A stretch of DNA of 64,000 nucleotides. It comes from Listeria weihenstephanensis. Its GTDB lineage: Bacteria; Bacillota; Bacilli; Lactobacillales; Listeriaceae. The stretch is taken from assembly GCF_003534205.1 (NCBI RefSeq), contig NZ_CP011102.1:449001-513000 (forward strand), in the 5' to 3' direction. The notes beneath the pieces were generated by a model. The model worked only from the letters and a program-made list of their open reading frames with translations, was not told the DNA's origin and ran no database searches. Both the position numbers and the translations under genes were made by a program. Positions 6,450 through 14,788 of the stretch are shown here, piece by piece (positions within the stretch are counted from its first letter, which is position 1; each line of letters opens with the position of its first letter).

Positions 6450-8522
6450 ATGTATTTGGATGAACGAAGCAATGTGCTGTTAAAAGAGATTTTGCGGCAT
6501 CCTAATATATCGAATGCCAAGCTACAGGAGAAGTTCGGATTGACCCGCAGGCAGGTGGATTATAGTTTTCAGAAGGTGAATCAGTGGTTGGAAGAGCAGG
6601 CATATCCGAAAATTCATCGGTCGGCGAATGGGCGTTTTGTTGTGGAACCTGACCTGTTTCAGTTAGTGGAAGGCACGGCAAATGGGGAGGAGGAAGATCG
6701 GTATATTTTGTCCGAAAAGGAACGGGCGAGCTTGATTATTTTGATGCTTTCAACGAGTCAAGAGGAGCTGTCGCTGAATCATTTTATTAGTGAACTGGAA
6801 GTAAGTAAAAATACAGTTTTGCGAGATTTGAAGGGTGTGCAGGCGATTTTTGATACGTTTGGGCTTGAGGTGCATTATTCGCGGATGAACGGTTATCAGG
6901 TCTGCGGTGACGAGTGGAATCAGCGTTCAGCCTTGATTTACGCGGCAGGACATATTATTTCGAGCTATAATGGCGAGCAGTTATTGCGTCATTTTATGCA
7001 GATTGAAGCGGCACGCGTGGAGCAGATTCGGGATCATTTAGTGGCGGTGGAAGTGCAGCTGAATTTGACGTTTATCGATAACAAAATGCAGATTTTACCG
7101 TATATTCTGGAAAGTATTTTTAGGCGAATCCGAAAAGGGCAGCGCATTACGACGGAATTTTTAATTGATTTTAACGAGCTGTCGGATACGCAGGAATATG
7201 GTGCGGCCAAGCTTTTGATCGAGGATGAACCGTATATTTCGGAGACGGAGCGGCTATACATTTCGCTGCAACTGCTAACTTCGAACGTGTTACCGAAAAA
7301 TGACTTAACGAATGAAACATCGCCGCGCTTGAAAATGGCTGTGGCTCAGGTTTTGAGTGAGTTTGAGAAGAAGGCGTGCATTCAATTTGTGGATAAGGAT
7401 TCGCTACTGGAAAAGTTATTTGCACACATCAAACCGGCGTATTATCGGATAAAATACCATTTAACGACGGATTATAGTCTTTTGGATAAGATTGATCAGG
7501 AATTTGAAGCGGTACATTATATTGTGAAGCAGTCCCTCAAACCGCTAGAAAAATTTATTGGAACGCGTATTCCTGAAAATGAGAGTATTTTTATCACGTT
7601 GTTTATTGGTGGACATTTGATTGATACGACGGAGCGATTGCAGACAAGACTGAAGGCCGTCGTTGTTTGTCCGAACGGATTGTCAATTTCGCGCCTGATG
7701 GAAAAGACGTTGCGTAGTTTATTTCCAGAAATCTTTTTTTATCAAGCTATGTCGATTCGTGAGTTTGAACGGACAAATGTGCGGTATGATTTAATTTTTT
7801 CGGCAGTGCCACTTCAATCGGATAAGAAAATTTTCTTAATAAATCAATTGATGGATGAGCAGGAACGATTGGAGCTTAGACGTCGAGTGATGCGAACGGT
7901 TTATATGGTTGGCGAAAGCGGTGTGAGCGTGGAGCAGTTGATGCGGGCAGTCGAAAAATACGCGGATGTTCAGGATAAGGAGCGGCTGGCCCGGGCGCTT
8001 GCGGAATGCTTAACGCAGCCAATGAATATGACTGAAAATTTGATGGACGAAAAAAAACAGTTAATTGATTTATTGCAACCAGAGATGATTCAACGCACGA
8101 AAAGAGTGAAAGATTGGCAAACAGCGATTCAGATGGCGTCCGAACCGTTACTTGAAAAAGGGGCGATCACAGAAGCGTATGTTGACGAAATGATGCGGCA
8201 ACATGTCACGCCAGCAGCGCATATTGTGTTGCGGCAGACCATTGCTATTCCTCATGCAGAGACTGAAAAAGGCGTGAAAGAACTCGGAATGAGCATGCTT
8301 TATATCGAAGAAGGCCTAGCGCTTGAATCTGGCGGCACATTGCATTTTGTCGTAGTGATTGCGGCCGTTGATAAAAACGCTCATTTTCAAGCTTTACTGC
8401 AATTGATGGAACTTGCTGGACATAAAAAAACATTGAAAAAAATCGCGCAACTAGAGGAACCGCAAATCATCCATCAGACAATTCAAAAATTCATCGTAGA
8501 ACTCGAGGAAAAAGCGAAATAA
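6450..8522 (+). CDS. PRD-containing transcriptional regulator with EIIB- and EIIA-like domains (pentitol operon activator)
   Basis: Start ATG 6450 is fixed by AGGAGGG; 690 residues result. Order: two helix-turn-helix units (about 1-165), two PRD domains (about 180-410, with HIKPAYYRIKYHL and ITLFIGGHL carrying the usual histidines), an EIIB-Gat-like domain (VVVCPNGLSISRLM, phosphorylatable Cys near 425), and a C-terminal EIIA-Fru-like domain with active His in IAIPHAETEKG. Activity should be set by phosphorylation from HPr and from the operon's own PTS, coupling induction to substrate uptake and catabolite state. It resembles Lmo2668 of L. monocytogenes in architecture and gene order. It lies 12 bp before the EIIA gene. 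Confidence 0.9.
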   Translation: MYLDERSNVLLKEILRHPNISNAKLQEKFGLTRRQVDYSFQKVNQWLEEQAYPKIHRSANGRFVVEPDLFQLVEGTANGEEEDRYILSEKERASLIILMLSTSQEELSLNHFISELEVSKNTVLRDLKGVQAIFDTFGLEVHYSRMNGYQVCGDEWNQRSALIYAAGHIISSYNGEQLLRHFMQIEAARVEQIRDHLVAVEVQLNLTFIDNKMQILPYILESIFRRIRKGQRITTEFLIDFNELSDTQEYGAAKLLIEDEPYISETERLYISLQLLTSNVLPKNDLTNETSPRLKMAVAQVLSEFEKKACIQFVDKDSLLEKLFAHIKPAYYRIKYHLTTDYSLLDKIDQEFEAVHYIVKQSLKPLEKFIGTRIPENESIFITLFIGGHLIDTTERLQTRLKAVVVCPNGLSISRLMEKTLRSLFPEIFFYQAMSIREFERTNVRYDLIFSAVPLQSDKKIFLINQLMDEQERLELRRRVMRTVYMVGESGVSVEQLMRAVEKYADVQDKERLARALAECLTQPMNMTENLMDEKKQLIDLLQPEMIQRTKRVKDWQTAIQMASEPLLEKGAITEAYVDEMMRQHVTPAAHIVLRQTIAIPHAETEKGVKELGMSMLYIEEGLALESGGTLHFVVVIAAVDKNAHFQALLQLMELAGHKKTLKKIAQLEEPQIIHQTIQKFIVELEEKAK

Positions 8523-8534
8523 GGAGGAATGGGA

Positions 8535-9023
8535 ATGGATTTAGTACAGTTTATAAAGAAAGATTTGATCTGGGTGCAGACTCCTTGCCAGGATCAAACC
8601 GAGCTTTTTGCAGAAGTATCGACGCGTGCAGCTTCTAAAGACATGATTACAGATCAGTTTTTAGAGAAGCTCACGGAACGGGAAGCAATTTTTCCAACAG
8701 GTTTGCAGTTAGAGAATTTCGGAGTGGCTTTACCGCACACGGACCCAGAATGTGTGACCGAACAATTTATCGCGGTGTTAACAAGCGAGGCGGGAATTCC
8801 GTTCAAGCAGATGGCGGACGCAAATCAAGAAACGACGGCGAATTTAATTTTTGTGTTGGGGCTAAATGAGCCACACAGCCAACTTGCCGTTTTGCAACAA
8901 TTAATGGGCGCAATCCAAAATGAAGAGCACGTGAAGGCACTGCTCGCGGCAAAATCGGCGGATGATATCATCGAAACGTTGTCGCAAGTTGTATTACATT
9001 TGAAGGGTGAGGAAAAATTATGA
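8535..9023 (+). CDS. PTS EIIA component, galactitol family
   Basis: This 162-residue EIIA of the fructose/mannitol fold passes phosphate from HPr to the EIIB encoded next. The phosphorylated His lies in FGVALPHTDPE. The ATG at 8535 is 7 nt from GGAGG; an in-frame ATG at 8529 is too close to it. The end overlaps the EIIB gene by 4 bp. By position it matches Lmo2667, part of a transporter shown to carry D-arabitol and D-xylitol in L. monocytogenes. Confidence 0.9.
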   Translation: MDLVQFIKKDLIWVQTPCQDQTELFAEVSTRAASKDMITDQFLEKLTEREAIFPTGLQLENFGVALPHTDPECVTEQFIAVLTSEAGIPFKQMADANQETTANLIFVLGLNEPHSQLAVLQQLMGAIQNEEHVKALLAAKSADDIIETLSQVVLHLKGEEKL

Positions 9024-9298
9024 GTAAAAAAGTATTGGTAGCATGTGGAGCAGGAATCGCAACATCGACGGTCGTTATGAATCGTGTGGAGAATTTGTTG
9101 AAGGATAACGGAATTGATGCCAGTGTAGAACAAATTAAGATTGCGGAAGCAGCATCGAAACAAGCAGGAGCAGATTTAATCGTATCAACAACTATTTTAC
9201 CAACAACGTATAGCATCCCAGCGATTATTGCGACGGCTTATATTTCAGGAATTGGTATGGAAGAATTGGATGAAGAAATCCTGGCAAATTTGAAGTAA
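9020..9298 (+). CDS. PTS EIIB component, galactitol family
   Basis: The 92-residue protein begins MSKKVLVACGAGIATSTVV, the P-loop carrying the phosphocysteine (Cys10). It hands phosphate to the pentitol bound by EIIC. Size and motif are typical of GatB. It overlaps the EIIA gene and is followed by an intercistronic hairpin. Confidence 0.92.
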   Translation: MSKKVLVACGAGIATSTVVMNRVENLLKDNGIDASVEQIKIAEAASKQAGADLIVSTTILPTTYSIPAIIATAYISGIGMEELDEEILANLK

Positions 9299-9314
9299 AT
9301 AGAGAATGGGTACA

Positions 9315-9345
9315 GGGAGCTTGACGTCAATCGAATATAGCTCCC
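9315..9345 (+). other. intercistronic hairpin between the EIIB and EIIC genes
   Basis: GGGAGCT (9315-9321) pairs with AGCTCCC (9339-9345). No T-run follows, so it is not a terminator; it may protect or expose message ends and set EIIB/EIIC stoichiometry. Confidence 0.45.
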
Positions 9346-9367
9346 ATTTAAAAAGGAGGAAAAGGGT

Positions 9368-10648
9368 ATGGATAAGCTTTTAGATGGAGTACAGTATGTC
9401 TTAAATCTTGGTCCGACGGTTATTTTGCCGATTGCAATTCTGATTATCGGCATGATTTTTGGGACTGGCTTTAAAAAGGCATTTCGCTCAGGTATTACGA
9501 TAGGTATTGGTTTTGTAGGGATTAACCTCGTTATTAATTTACTCGTGACTAATCTTGGCCCCGCGGCGCAACAAATGGTGGAGCGTTTCGGACTTAACTT
9601 AACAATTATTGATGCGGGTTGGCCATCAGCGGCTGCAGCATCATGGGCATCACCGGTAGCAGCTATTTTAATTCCGGTTTGTCTTATCGTGAATTTATTA
9701 CTTATTTTCTTCAGAATCACAAAAACGTTAGATATTGATATTTGGAACTATTGGCATTTTATCGCGGCTGGTGCGACAGGTTATGTTGTCACTGGTGGAA
9801 ACTGGTGGTTCGCTATTCTTTGCGCGATTTTATATGAAATTGCGGTTCTGATTATTGCAGATAAAACAGCGCCTATGGTAGCAAGTTTTTATGGTCTAAA
9901 AGGTATTTCGATGCCAACTGGTTCTACGGCAGCTTTTGGACTGGTCGGAATTCCGATTGGTTGGGTTGTTGGAAAAATACCAGGATTGCGTAAGCTTCAT
10001 GCTGATCCAGAGTCGATTCAAAAACGTTTTGGTATTTTCGGCGAACCGATGATGATGGGCTTGATTCTAGGTATTGGTATCGGTTTACTTGCTGGCTACG
10101 ATGTCGGCGAAGTATTCCAAGTCGGTATTTCGATGGCAGCGGTTATGCTTCTAATGCCTCGTATGGTTAAAATTTTGATGGAAGGCTTAATTCCAATTTC
10201 AGAGGCGGCACGTGAGTTTATGAAGTCGAAATTTAAAGGTCGTGAGCTCTACATCGGGCTTGATGCAGCGCTTTCTGTTGGACATCCAGCGGTTATGTCG
10301 ACGGCGTTAATGCTCGTACCAATCACACTTTTCTTAGCGGTTATTTTGCCAGGAAACCGGGTTTTACCGTTTGGGGATTTGGCGACAATTCCATTTTACA
10401 TCGCATTTATTGTAGCATCTCGAAAAGGGAATATTGTGCAATCACTCATCACGGGGACGATCGTTATCGCATTCTCTCTACTGATGGCAACGAATTTCGC
10501 AGATACACACACGGCGATGATGAACGGCGCCGATTTTAAAATGCCGGACGGGGCAACAAAAGTATCGAGTCTTGATCTAGGTGGAAACTTCTTAAACTGG
10601 TTAATTTTGAAATTCTCAGAAGGCTATCAAGCTCTTTTCGGGAAATAA
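9368..10648 (+). CDS. PTS EIIC component, galactitol family (pentitol permease)
   Basis: The 426 residues carry about nine to eleven membrane segments and family stretches such as GPTVILPIAILIIGMIFG, GWPSAAAASWASP, and GEPMMMGLILGIGIG. GatC-type EIIC forms the sugar channel and, with EIIB, phosphorylates the polyol on entry. A good AAAGGAGG site precedes the ATG. Context (two polyol dehydrogenases and pentose-phosphate enzymes) points to a five-carbon polyol rather than galactitol. Confidence 0.9.
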   Translation: MDKLLDGVQYVLNLGPTVILPIAILIIGMIFGTGFKKAFRSGITIGIGFVGINLVINLLVTNLGPAAQQMVERFGLNLTIIDAGWPSAAAASWASPVAAILIPVCLIVNLLLIFFRITKTLDIDIWNYWHFIAAGATGYVVTGGNWWFAILCAILYEIAVLIIADKTAPMVASFYGLKGISMPTGSTAAFGLVGIPIGWVVGKIPGLRKLHADPESIQKRFGIFGEPMMMGLILGIGIGLLAGYDVGEVFQVGISMAAVMLLMPRMVKILMEGLIPISEAAREFMKSKFKGRELYIGLDAALSVGHPAVMSTALMLVPITLFLAVILPGNRVLPFGDLATIPFYIAFIVASRKGNIVQSLITGTIVIAFSLLMATNFADTHTAMMNGADFKMPDGATKVSSLDLGGNFLNWLILKFSEGYQALFGK

Positions 10649-10675
10649 AAGCTCTTTTTGAAAGGAAGTTAGCAA

Positions 10676-11722
10676 ATGCGAGCAGCGGTTTTATATGAAA
10701 ATAATGAAATCAAGGCAGAGCAGGTGGAAGAAGCGGTTTGTGGCAAGGATGAAGTGCGCGTGAAAGTCATGGCAGCAGGGATTTGCGGTTCGGATATTCA
10801 TAAAATGCAGACGCGGTGGAAATATCCACTTCCAGCAGTTATGGGACACGAATTTGCAGGTGTTGTTGTGGAAAAAGGCGTGGACGTGACGCGTGTTGCT
10901 ATCGGTGAACGTGTGGCGGGAATCCCGCTTGTTCCTTGTGGGACATGTGAATATTGCCAACAAGGCGAGTTCTCCTTATGCGAAAATTATCGAATGGTAG
11001 GGTCACATTTTCACGGTGCTTTTGCGGAGAATGTGGTGCTTAAGGCGACCAATGTGATCGGAATCGGCGATATGGATTTTGAAGAGGCGGCGATGTTGGA
11101 ACCACTTGCTGTGGCGATGCATGGCGTGTTAGGAATTAAGCCAGAGCTCGGCGATACGGTTGTTGTTTTTGGAATTGGAACGATCGGAATTCTTGTCGTG
11201 CAGTGTCTGCAATTGGCGGGCGTGAAGGATATTATCGCAGTGGATATTAGCAACGGAAAGTTGGCCGAGGCGAGCAAGTTTGGCTGTAGTTACACGATTA
11301 ATCCGCTTCAGGAAGATTTGGCTGAAAAAGTGCGTGAATATACTGGTGGAAGTGGCGCGGATATTGCGCTTGAGTGTGCTGGTTCTAAGATCACGCAGGA
11401 ACAATGTTTACGTGTAACGAAGAAAAAGGGGAAGATTGGGTATTTAGGCATTGCGTATGCGGACGTCCTGCTCCCCGAAGAAGCTTTTGAAAATATTTTC
11501 CGCCGTGAATTGACGCTGAAAGGCTTTTGGAATTCTTATTCAGCGCCATTTCCAGGGGAAGAGTGGACGACATCCATTGCTTTCGTGAATCAAGGGCGAA
11601 TCAAGTTGAAACCGCTTATTTCTCATCGGTATAAAGTGGATCAGACGGCAGACGCTTTTGCGATGATTTTAGGGCGAAAAGAGGACTATAACAAAGTGAT
11701 GATTTTACCACAGGAGGAGTGA
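10676..11722 (+). CDS. zinc-dependent polyol-phosphate dehydrogenase 1
   Basis: A 348-residue medium-chain dehydrogenase with catalytic zinc ligands in GICGSDIH and MGHEF, structural zinc cysteines in CGTCEYCQQGEFSLC, and the NAD-binding VVFGIGTIGILVVQ. It should oxidise the pentitol phosphate made by the PTS to a ketose phosphate such as xylulose 5-phosphate. Close relatives are GatD and the Lmo2664/Lmo2663 proteins. It abuts the next dehydrogenase gene; the two may differ in substrate stereochemistry. Confidence 0.88.
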   Translation: MRAAVLYENNEIKAEQVEEAVCGKDEVRVKVMAAGICGSDIHKMQTRWKYPLPAVMGHEFAGVVVEKGVDVTRVAIGERVAGIPLVPCGTCEYCQQGEFSLCENYRMVGSHFHGAFAENVVLKATNVIGIGDMDFEEAAMLEPLAVAMHGVLGIKPELGDTVVVFGIGTIGILVVQCLQLAGVKDIIAVDISNGKLAEASKFGCSYTINPLQEDLAEKVREYTGGSGADIALECAGSKITQEQCLRVTKKKGKIGYLGIAYADVLLPEEAFENIFRRELTLKGFWNSYSAPFPGEEWTTSIAFVNQGRIKLKPLISHRYKVDQTADAFAMILGRKEDYNKVMILPQEE

Positions 11723-11730
11723 GGGGAAAC

Positions 11731-12762
11731 GTGAAAGCAGTTGTGAAAACAGAATCAGGATTTGACAAAATGGTATTGGAGAACGTTGCTGAGCCTGAAG
11801 TTTACGGCGATCGTGTGAAAATTAAAGTCGCCTATACAGGGATTTGCGGTTCCGATATTCATACGTTTAAAGGCGAATATGGAAACCCAACAACACCGGT
11901 GACGCTGGGGCATGAATTTTCTGGTGAGGTGGTTGCGATTGGGCCGGATGTGACGGAGCTTAAAATTGGCGACCGCGTAACAAGTGAGACGACTTTTGAA
12001 ACGTGTGGGAAGTGTAAATTTTGCTTGGAAAAAGAGTATAATTTATGCGCGCACAGGCGTGGAATTGGAACGCAAGCGGACGGAAGTTTTGCGGAATATG
12101 TCTTGTCACGAGAGGAAAGCTGCCATAAGTTAGTGGATTCGATTTCGTATCAAGCCGCGGCGCTTACAGAACCACTTGCTTGTTGTGTCCATGCAGCGCT
12201 TGAAAAAACGACGATTGAGCCGACCGATCTTGTATTGATTTTCGGACCAGGACCGATCGGACTTCTACTCGCGCAAGTCGTGAAAGCGCAAGGGGCCAAG
12301 GTGATTATGGCGGGGATTACGAAGGACCGCGATCGCTTGGAGTTGGCGGCTGAACTAGGAATGGACCGAATTGTGGACACGATGCAGGAAGATTTGGGGG
12401 AAATAGTCTTTGCGATGACAGATGGCTATGGCGCAGATAAAGTATTTGATTGCTCAGGCGCTGTTCCCGCAGTGAATCAAGGACTTCCATTAACCGCGAA
12501 AAAAGGAACATTCGGCCAAGTTGGACTTTTTGCTGAAAAATGTAATCCAATTGATGAAGAATCGATTATTCAACGCGAAATCACATATATTGGCAGTCGT
12601 TCGCAGAAACCAAGTTCGTGGCATATCGCGCTTGATCTACTAGCGAATGGAAAAATTGATACGGAACGCATGATTACAAAAGTCTTTGACCTAGAAGAAT
12701 GGCGTGACGGTTTTGAGGCCGTGATGGCGGGAAATGAGATTAAAGTTTTAGTGAAATCTTAA
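11731..12762 (+). CDS. zinc-dependent polyol-phosphate dehydrogenase 2
   Basis: The start is most likely GTG 11731 after GAGGGG, giving 343 residues; an upstream GTG at 11719 overlaps the previous stop. Motifs: GICGSDIHTFKGEYG, LGHEFSGEVV, structural zinc CGKCKFCLEKEYNLC and FGPGPIGLLLAQVV. It is a sorbitol/threonine-dehydrogenase-like enzyme, a paralogue rather than a duplicate of its neighbour. Having two such enzymes fits use of more than one pentitol through one permease. Confidence 0.87.
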   Translation: MKAVVKTESGFDKMVLENVAEPEVYGDRVKIKVAYTGICGSDIHTFKGEYGNPTTPVTLGHEFSGEVVAIGPDVTELKIGDRVTSETTFETCGKCKFCLEKEYNLCAHRRGIGTQADGSFAEYVLSREESCHKLVDSISYQAAALTEPLACCVHAALEKTTIEPTDLVLIFGPGPIGLLLAQVVKAQGAKVIMAGITKDRDRLELAAELGMDRIVDTMQEDLGEIVFAMTDGYGADKVFDCSGAVPAVNQGLPLTAKKGTFGQVGLFAEKCNPIDEESIIQREITYIGSRSQKPSSWHIALDLLANGKIDTERMITKVFDLEEWRDGFEAVMAGNEIKVLVKS

Positions 12763-12781
12763 GAATAGGAGGATGGCAAAA

Positions 12782-12862
12782 ATGCTGAACGAATTAAAAA
12801 AAGGACAACGAATACACAAGACCAAGCTGGCGAGCCCGTTCAAGCATATTGCTATCCTTTAA
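12782..12862 (+). CDS. 26-codon ORF inside the pentitol operon
   Basis: MLNELKKGQRIHKTKLASPF and six more residues, preceded by AGGAGG at 10 nt. It lies in the only sizeable gap of the operon (12763-12963). Either a real small protein, a remnant of a lost gene, or a translated spacer. After it come inverted pieces (AGATCT twice; GCGTAT with ATACGC) that may fold in the message. No family recognised. Confidence 0.35.
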   Translation: MLNELKKGQRIHKTKLASPFKHIAIL

Positions 12863-12963
12863 AAAGCAATAGATCTGATGTCATATTGGCGTATCACATG
12901 AGATCTGTTGCCATTCATTATACGCGAATCAGGGGTTAAAAATCTAGGATGAGGGTGAATAAT

Positions 12964-13413
12964 ATGAAATTAACTATTGGATGTGATCACGGAGGTAGAC
13001 GATTAAAGGATGCCATTGTGACTCATTTGGAGGCGCGAGGCATTGATGTATCAGACATTGGAACGTATAGCGATGATAGTGTAGACTTTCCCTCTTATGC
13101 AGAGGAAGTGGCGCATCAAGTTGTTAGTGGTGAGGCCGATCTTGGCATTTTGTGTTGTGGTACTGGAATCGGGATGTCGATTGCGGCCAATAAAGTCGCA
13201 GGAATTCGAGCAGCTGTAGTCTCTGATTGCTTTAGCGCACAGGCGACACGGGAACATAATAACAGCAATATTCTGTGTCTCGGCGAGCGTGTAGTTGGCG
13301 AAGGGTTGGCGCTCCTCATTGTAGATACCTGGCTAGATGCGACATTTGGAGGCGAACGTCATGAACGCCGATTGCAAATGATCACAGATATCGAACTAAA
13401 AAACGAATCGTGA
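12964..13413 (+). CDS. rpiB: ribose-5-phosphate isomerase B family protein
   Basis: RpiB interconverts ribose 5-phosphate and ribulose 5-phosphate. The 149 residues begin MKLTIGCDHGGRRLKD and include LGILCCGTGIGMSIAANK with the catalytic Cys, and the HNNSNILCLGERVVG region, all canonical. ATG 12964 follows GAGGGTG. In this operon it may act on ribulose or a related keto-pentose phosphate made by the dehydrogenases. It matches Lmo2662 by position. Confidence 0.9.
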   Translation: MKLTIGCDHGGRRLKDAIVTHLEARGIDVSDIGTYSDDSVDFPSYAEEVAHQVVSGEADLGILCCGTGIGMSIAANKVAGIRAAVVSDCFSAQATREHNNSNILCLGERVVGEGLALLIVDTWLDATFGGERHERRLQMITDIELKNES

Positions 13414-13423
13414 GGTGAAGGTA

Positions 13424-14077
13424 ATGTTTTTAGATACAGCGAATATAACGGAGATCGAAGCGATGCTGGCATTTGGCTGGATAACGGGTGTTACGACAAA
13501 CCCAACCTTACTTGCCAAAGAAAAAGGACGATCGCGTGCGGATATTTCCCGGGAAATATTATCGATTTTGAGTGAAGAACAGCGTCTTTTTATTCAAGCG
13601 ACAGGCGAGACGCAAACGGAGCTATACGAAGATGCTCAAATAATTCTTTCAAAAGATGCCCGAATTGCGATTAAAATTCCTGCAGATGAGATAGGATTCC
13701 GCGTGATGACGCAATTAAAGCAAGAACGCCCAGATGTCGAAATTTTAGCCACGGCGATTTTTTCAGTAGAACAGAGTTATCTTGCGGCTCTTGCCGGATG
13801 CGATTGGGTAGCGCCTTACGTGAATCGAATGGCGAATCAAGGACTGCAACCAGCGCATGTGATAGCAGATACCGCCCAACTTTTTAAACAGCTTGGCGTA
13901 CCGACAAAAATACTTGGAGCCAGTTTCAAAAATACAGCACAGATTACAGAAACACTTTTAGCTGGGGCGACAGATGTCACAATTCCAGCAGATTTAGTGA
14001 CAGTGATGATGCAAAATAAGTTAGCAGCAGATAGCATCCACGCTTTCAATCTCGATGCAAAAGGAGGTCGTCGTTAA
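13424..14077 (+). CDS. transaldolase-like / fructose-6-phosphate aldolase family protein
   Basis: The 217-residue length and MFLDTANITEIEAMLAFGWI, GVTTNPTLLAKE and AIKIPADEIGF (Schiff-base Lys) place it in the small TalC/FSA class. It would move dihydroxyacetone units between sugar phosphates, completing the operon's pentose-phosphate branch with transketolase. Start ATG 13424 follows AGGTGAAGG. I do not remember such a gene in the L. monocytogenes lmo2659-2668 operon, so it may be an addition here. Confidence 0.87.
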   Translation: MFLDTANITEIEAMLAFGWITGVTTNPTLLAKEKGRSRADISREILSILSEEQRLFIQATGETQTELYEDAQIILSKDARIAIKIPADEIGFRVMTQLKQERPDVEILATAIFSVEQSYLAALAGCDWVAPYVNRMANQGLQPAHVIADTAQLFKQLGVPTKILGASFKNTAQITETLLAGATDVTIPADLVTVMMQNKLAADSIHAFNLDAKGGRR

Positions 14078-14749
14078 ATGGCAACACGTATTGCAGCGTC
14101 TATCATGTGTGCCGATCAGCTACATATTGCAGACGAATTAGCAAGACTAGATGCAGCAGGAATCGATCTCCTACATTGCGATGTCATGGATGGCGTTTAT
14201 GTCAACAACCTAGCGCTAGGCCCAGAATGGCTGGCTTCAGTGAAAAACGCGACCAATATCCCACTTGATATTCATTTGGCAACGATAGAGCCACTTAAAT
14301 ATATAGAATTGTTCGCCAAGATAAAACCAGAGTACATCTCTTTTCACGTAGAAGTTTGCGAAGATGTCTCGGCTGTTATTCAAAAAATCCGTGCTCACCA
14401 CATCAAACCAGCCATCGCACTTAACCCAGAAACACCTCTCGAAGCTATTTTGCCGTACTTAAATGAAGTTGAGATGGTCTTGATGATGACGGTGAATCCC
14501 GGTTTTGCGGGTCAGAGTTTTCAAGTTGATGTGTTAGAAAAATTGCGTGCGTTAAAAGCGTTACTCGCAGACAACGCATATGCACCGTTAATCGAAGTGG
14601 ACGGCAATATCAATGCCACAACGATCGGCAAAATGAGCGACTGTCTCCCAGATGTGTTCGTACTCGGAACGTCTGCTCTTTTTCACAAAAATGACAATAA
14701 AACCTATTCCGAACGCTGCGTCCAAATCTGGTCGCAAGTAGAAAGATAA
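14078..14749 (+). CDS. ribulose-phosphate 3-epimerase family protein (divergent paralogue)
   Basis: TIM barrel of 223 residues with family motifs in altered form: IAASIMCADQ (usually IAPSILSADF), DLLHCDVMDGVYVNNLALG, LDIHLATIEP and MTVNPGFAGQSF. Metal-binding His and Asp are kept. The start follows the previous stop directly, with AAAGGAGG inside the upstream gene. The divergence from the second epimerase (16807-17451) suggests a different ketose phosphate, for example a psicose/allulose-type or L-ribulose phosphate; this is inference. Confidence 0.82.
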   Translation: MATRIAASIMCADQLHIADELARLDAAGIDLLHCDVMDGVYVNNLALGPEWLASVKNATNIPLDIHLATIEPLKYIELFAKIKPEYISFHVEVCEDVSAVIQKIRAHHIKPAIALNPETPLEAILPYLNEVEMVLMMTVNPGFAGQSFQVDVLEKLRALKALLADNAYAPLIEVDGNINATTIGKMSDCLPDVFVLGTSALFHKNDNKTYSERCVQIWSQVER

Positions 14750-14788
14750 ATATTTATGTGCGAAAAATCACAATTAGGAGTGAATGTA

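Noticed and set aside
12150-12550. Minus-strand ORFs inside the polyol dehydrogenase gene
   Set aside because: Shadow frames of a strongly conserved gene; no ribosome sites.
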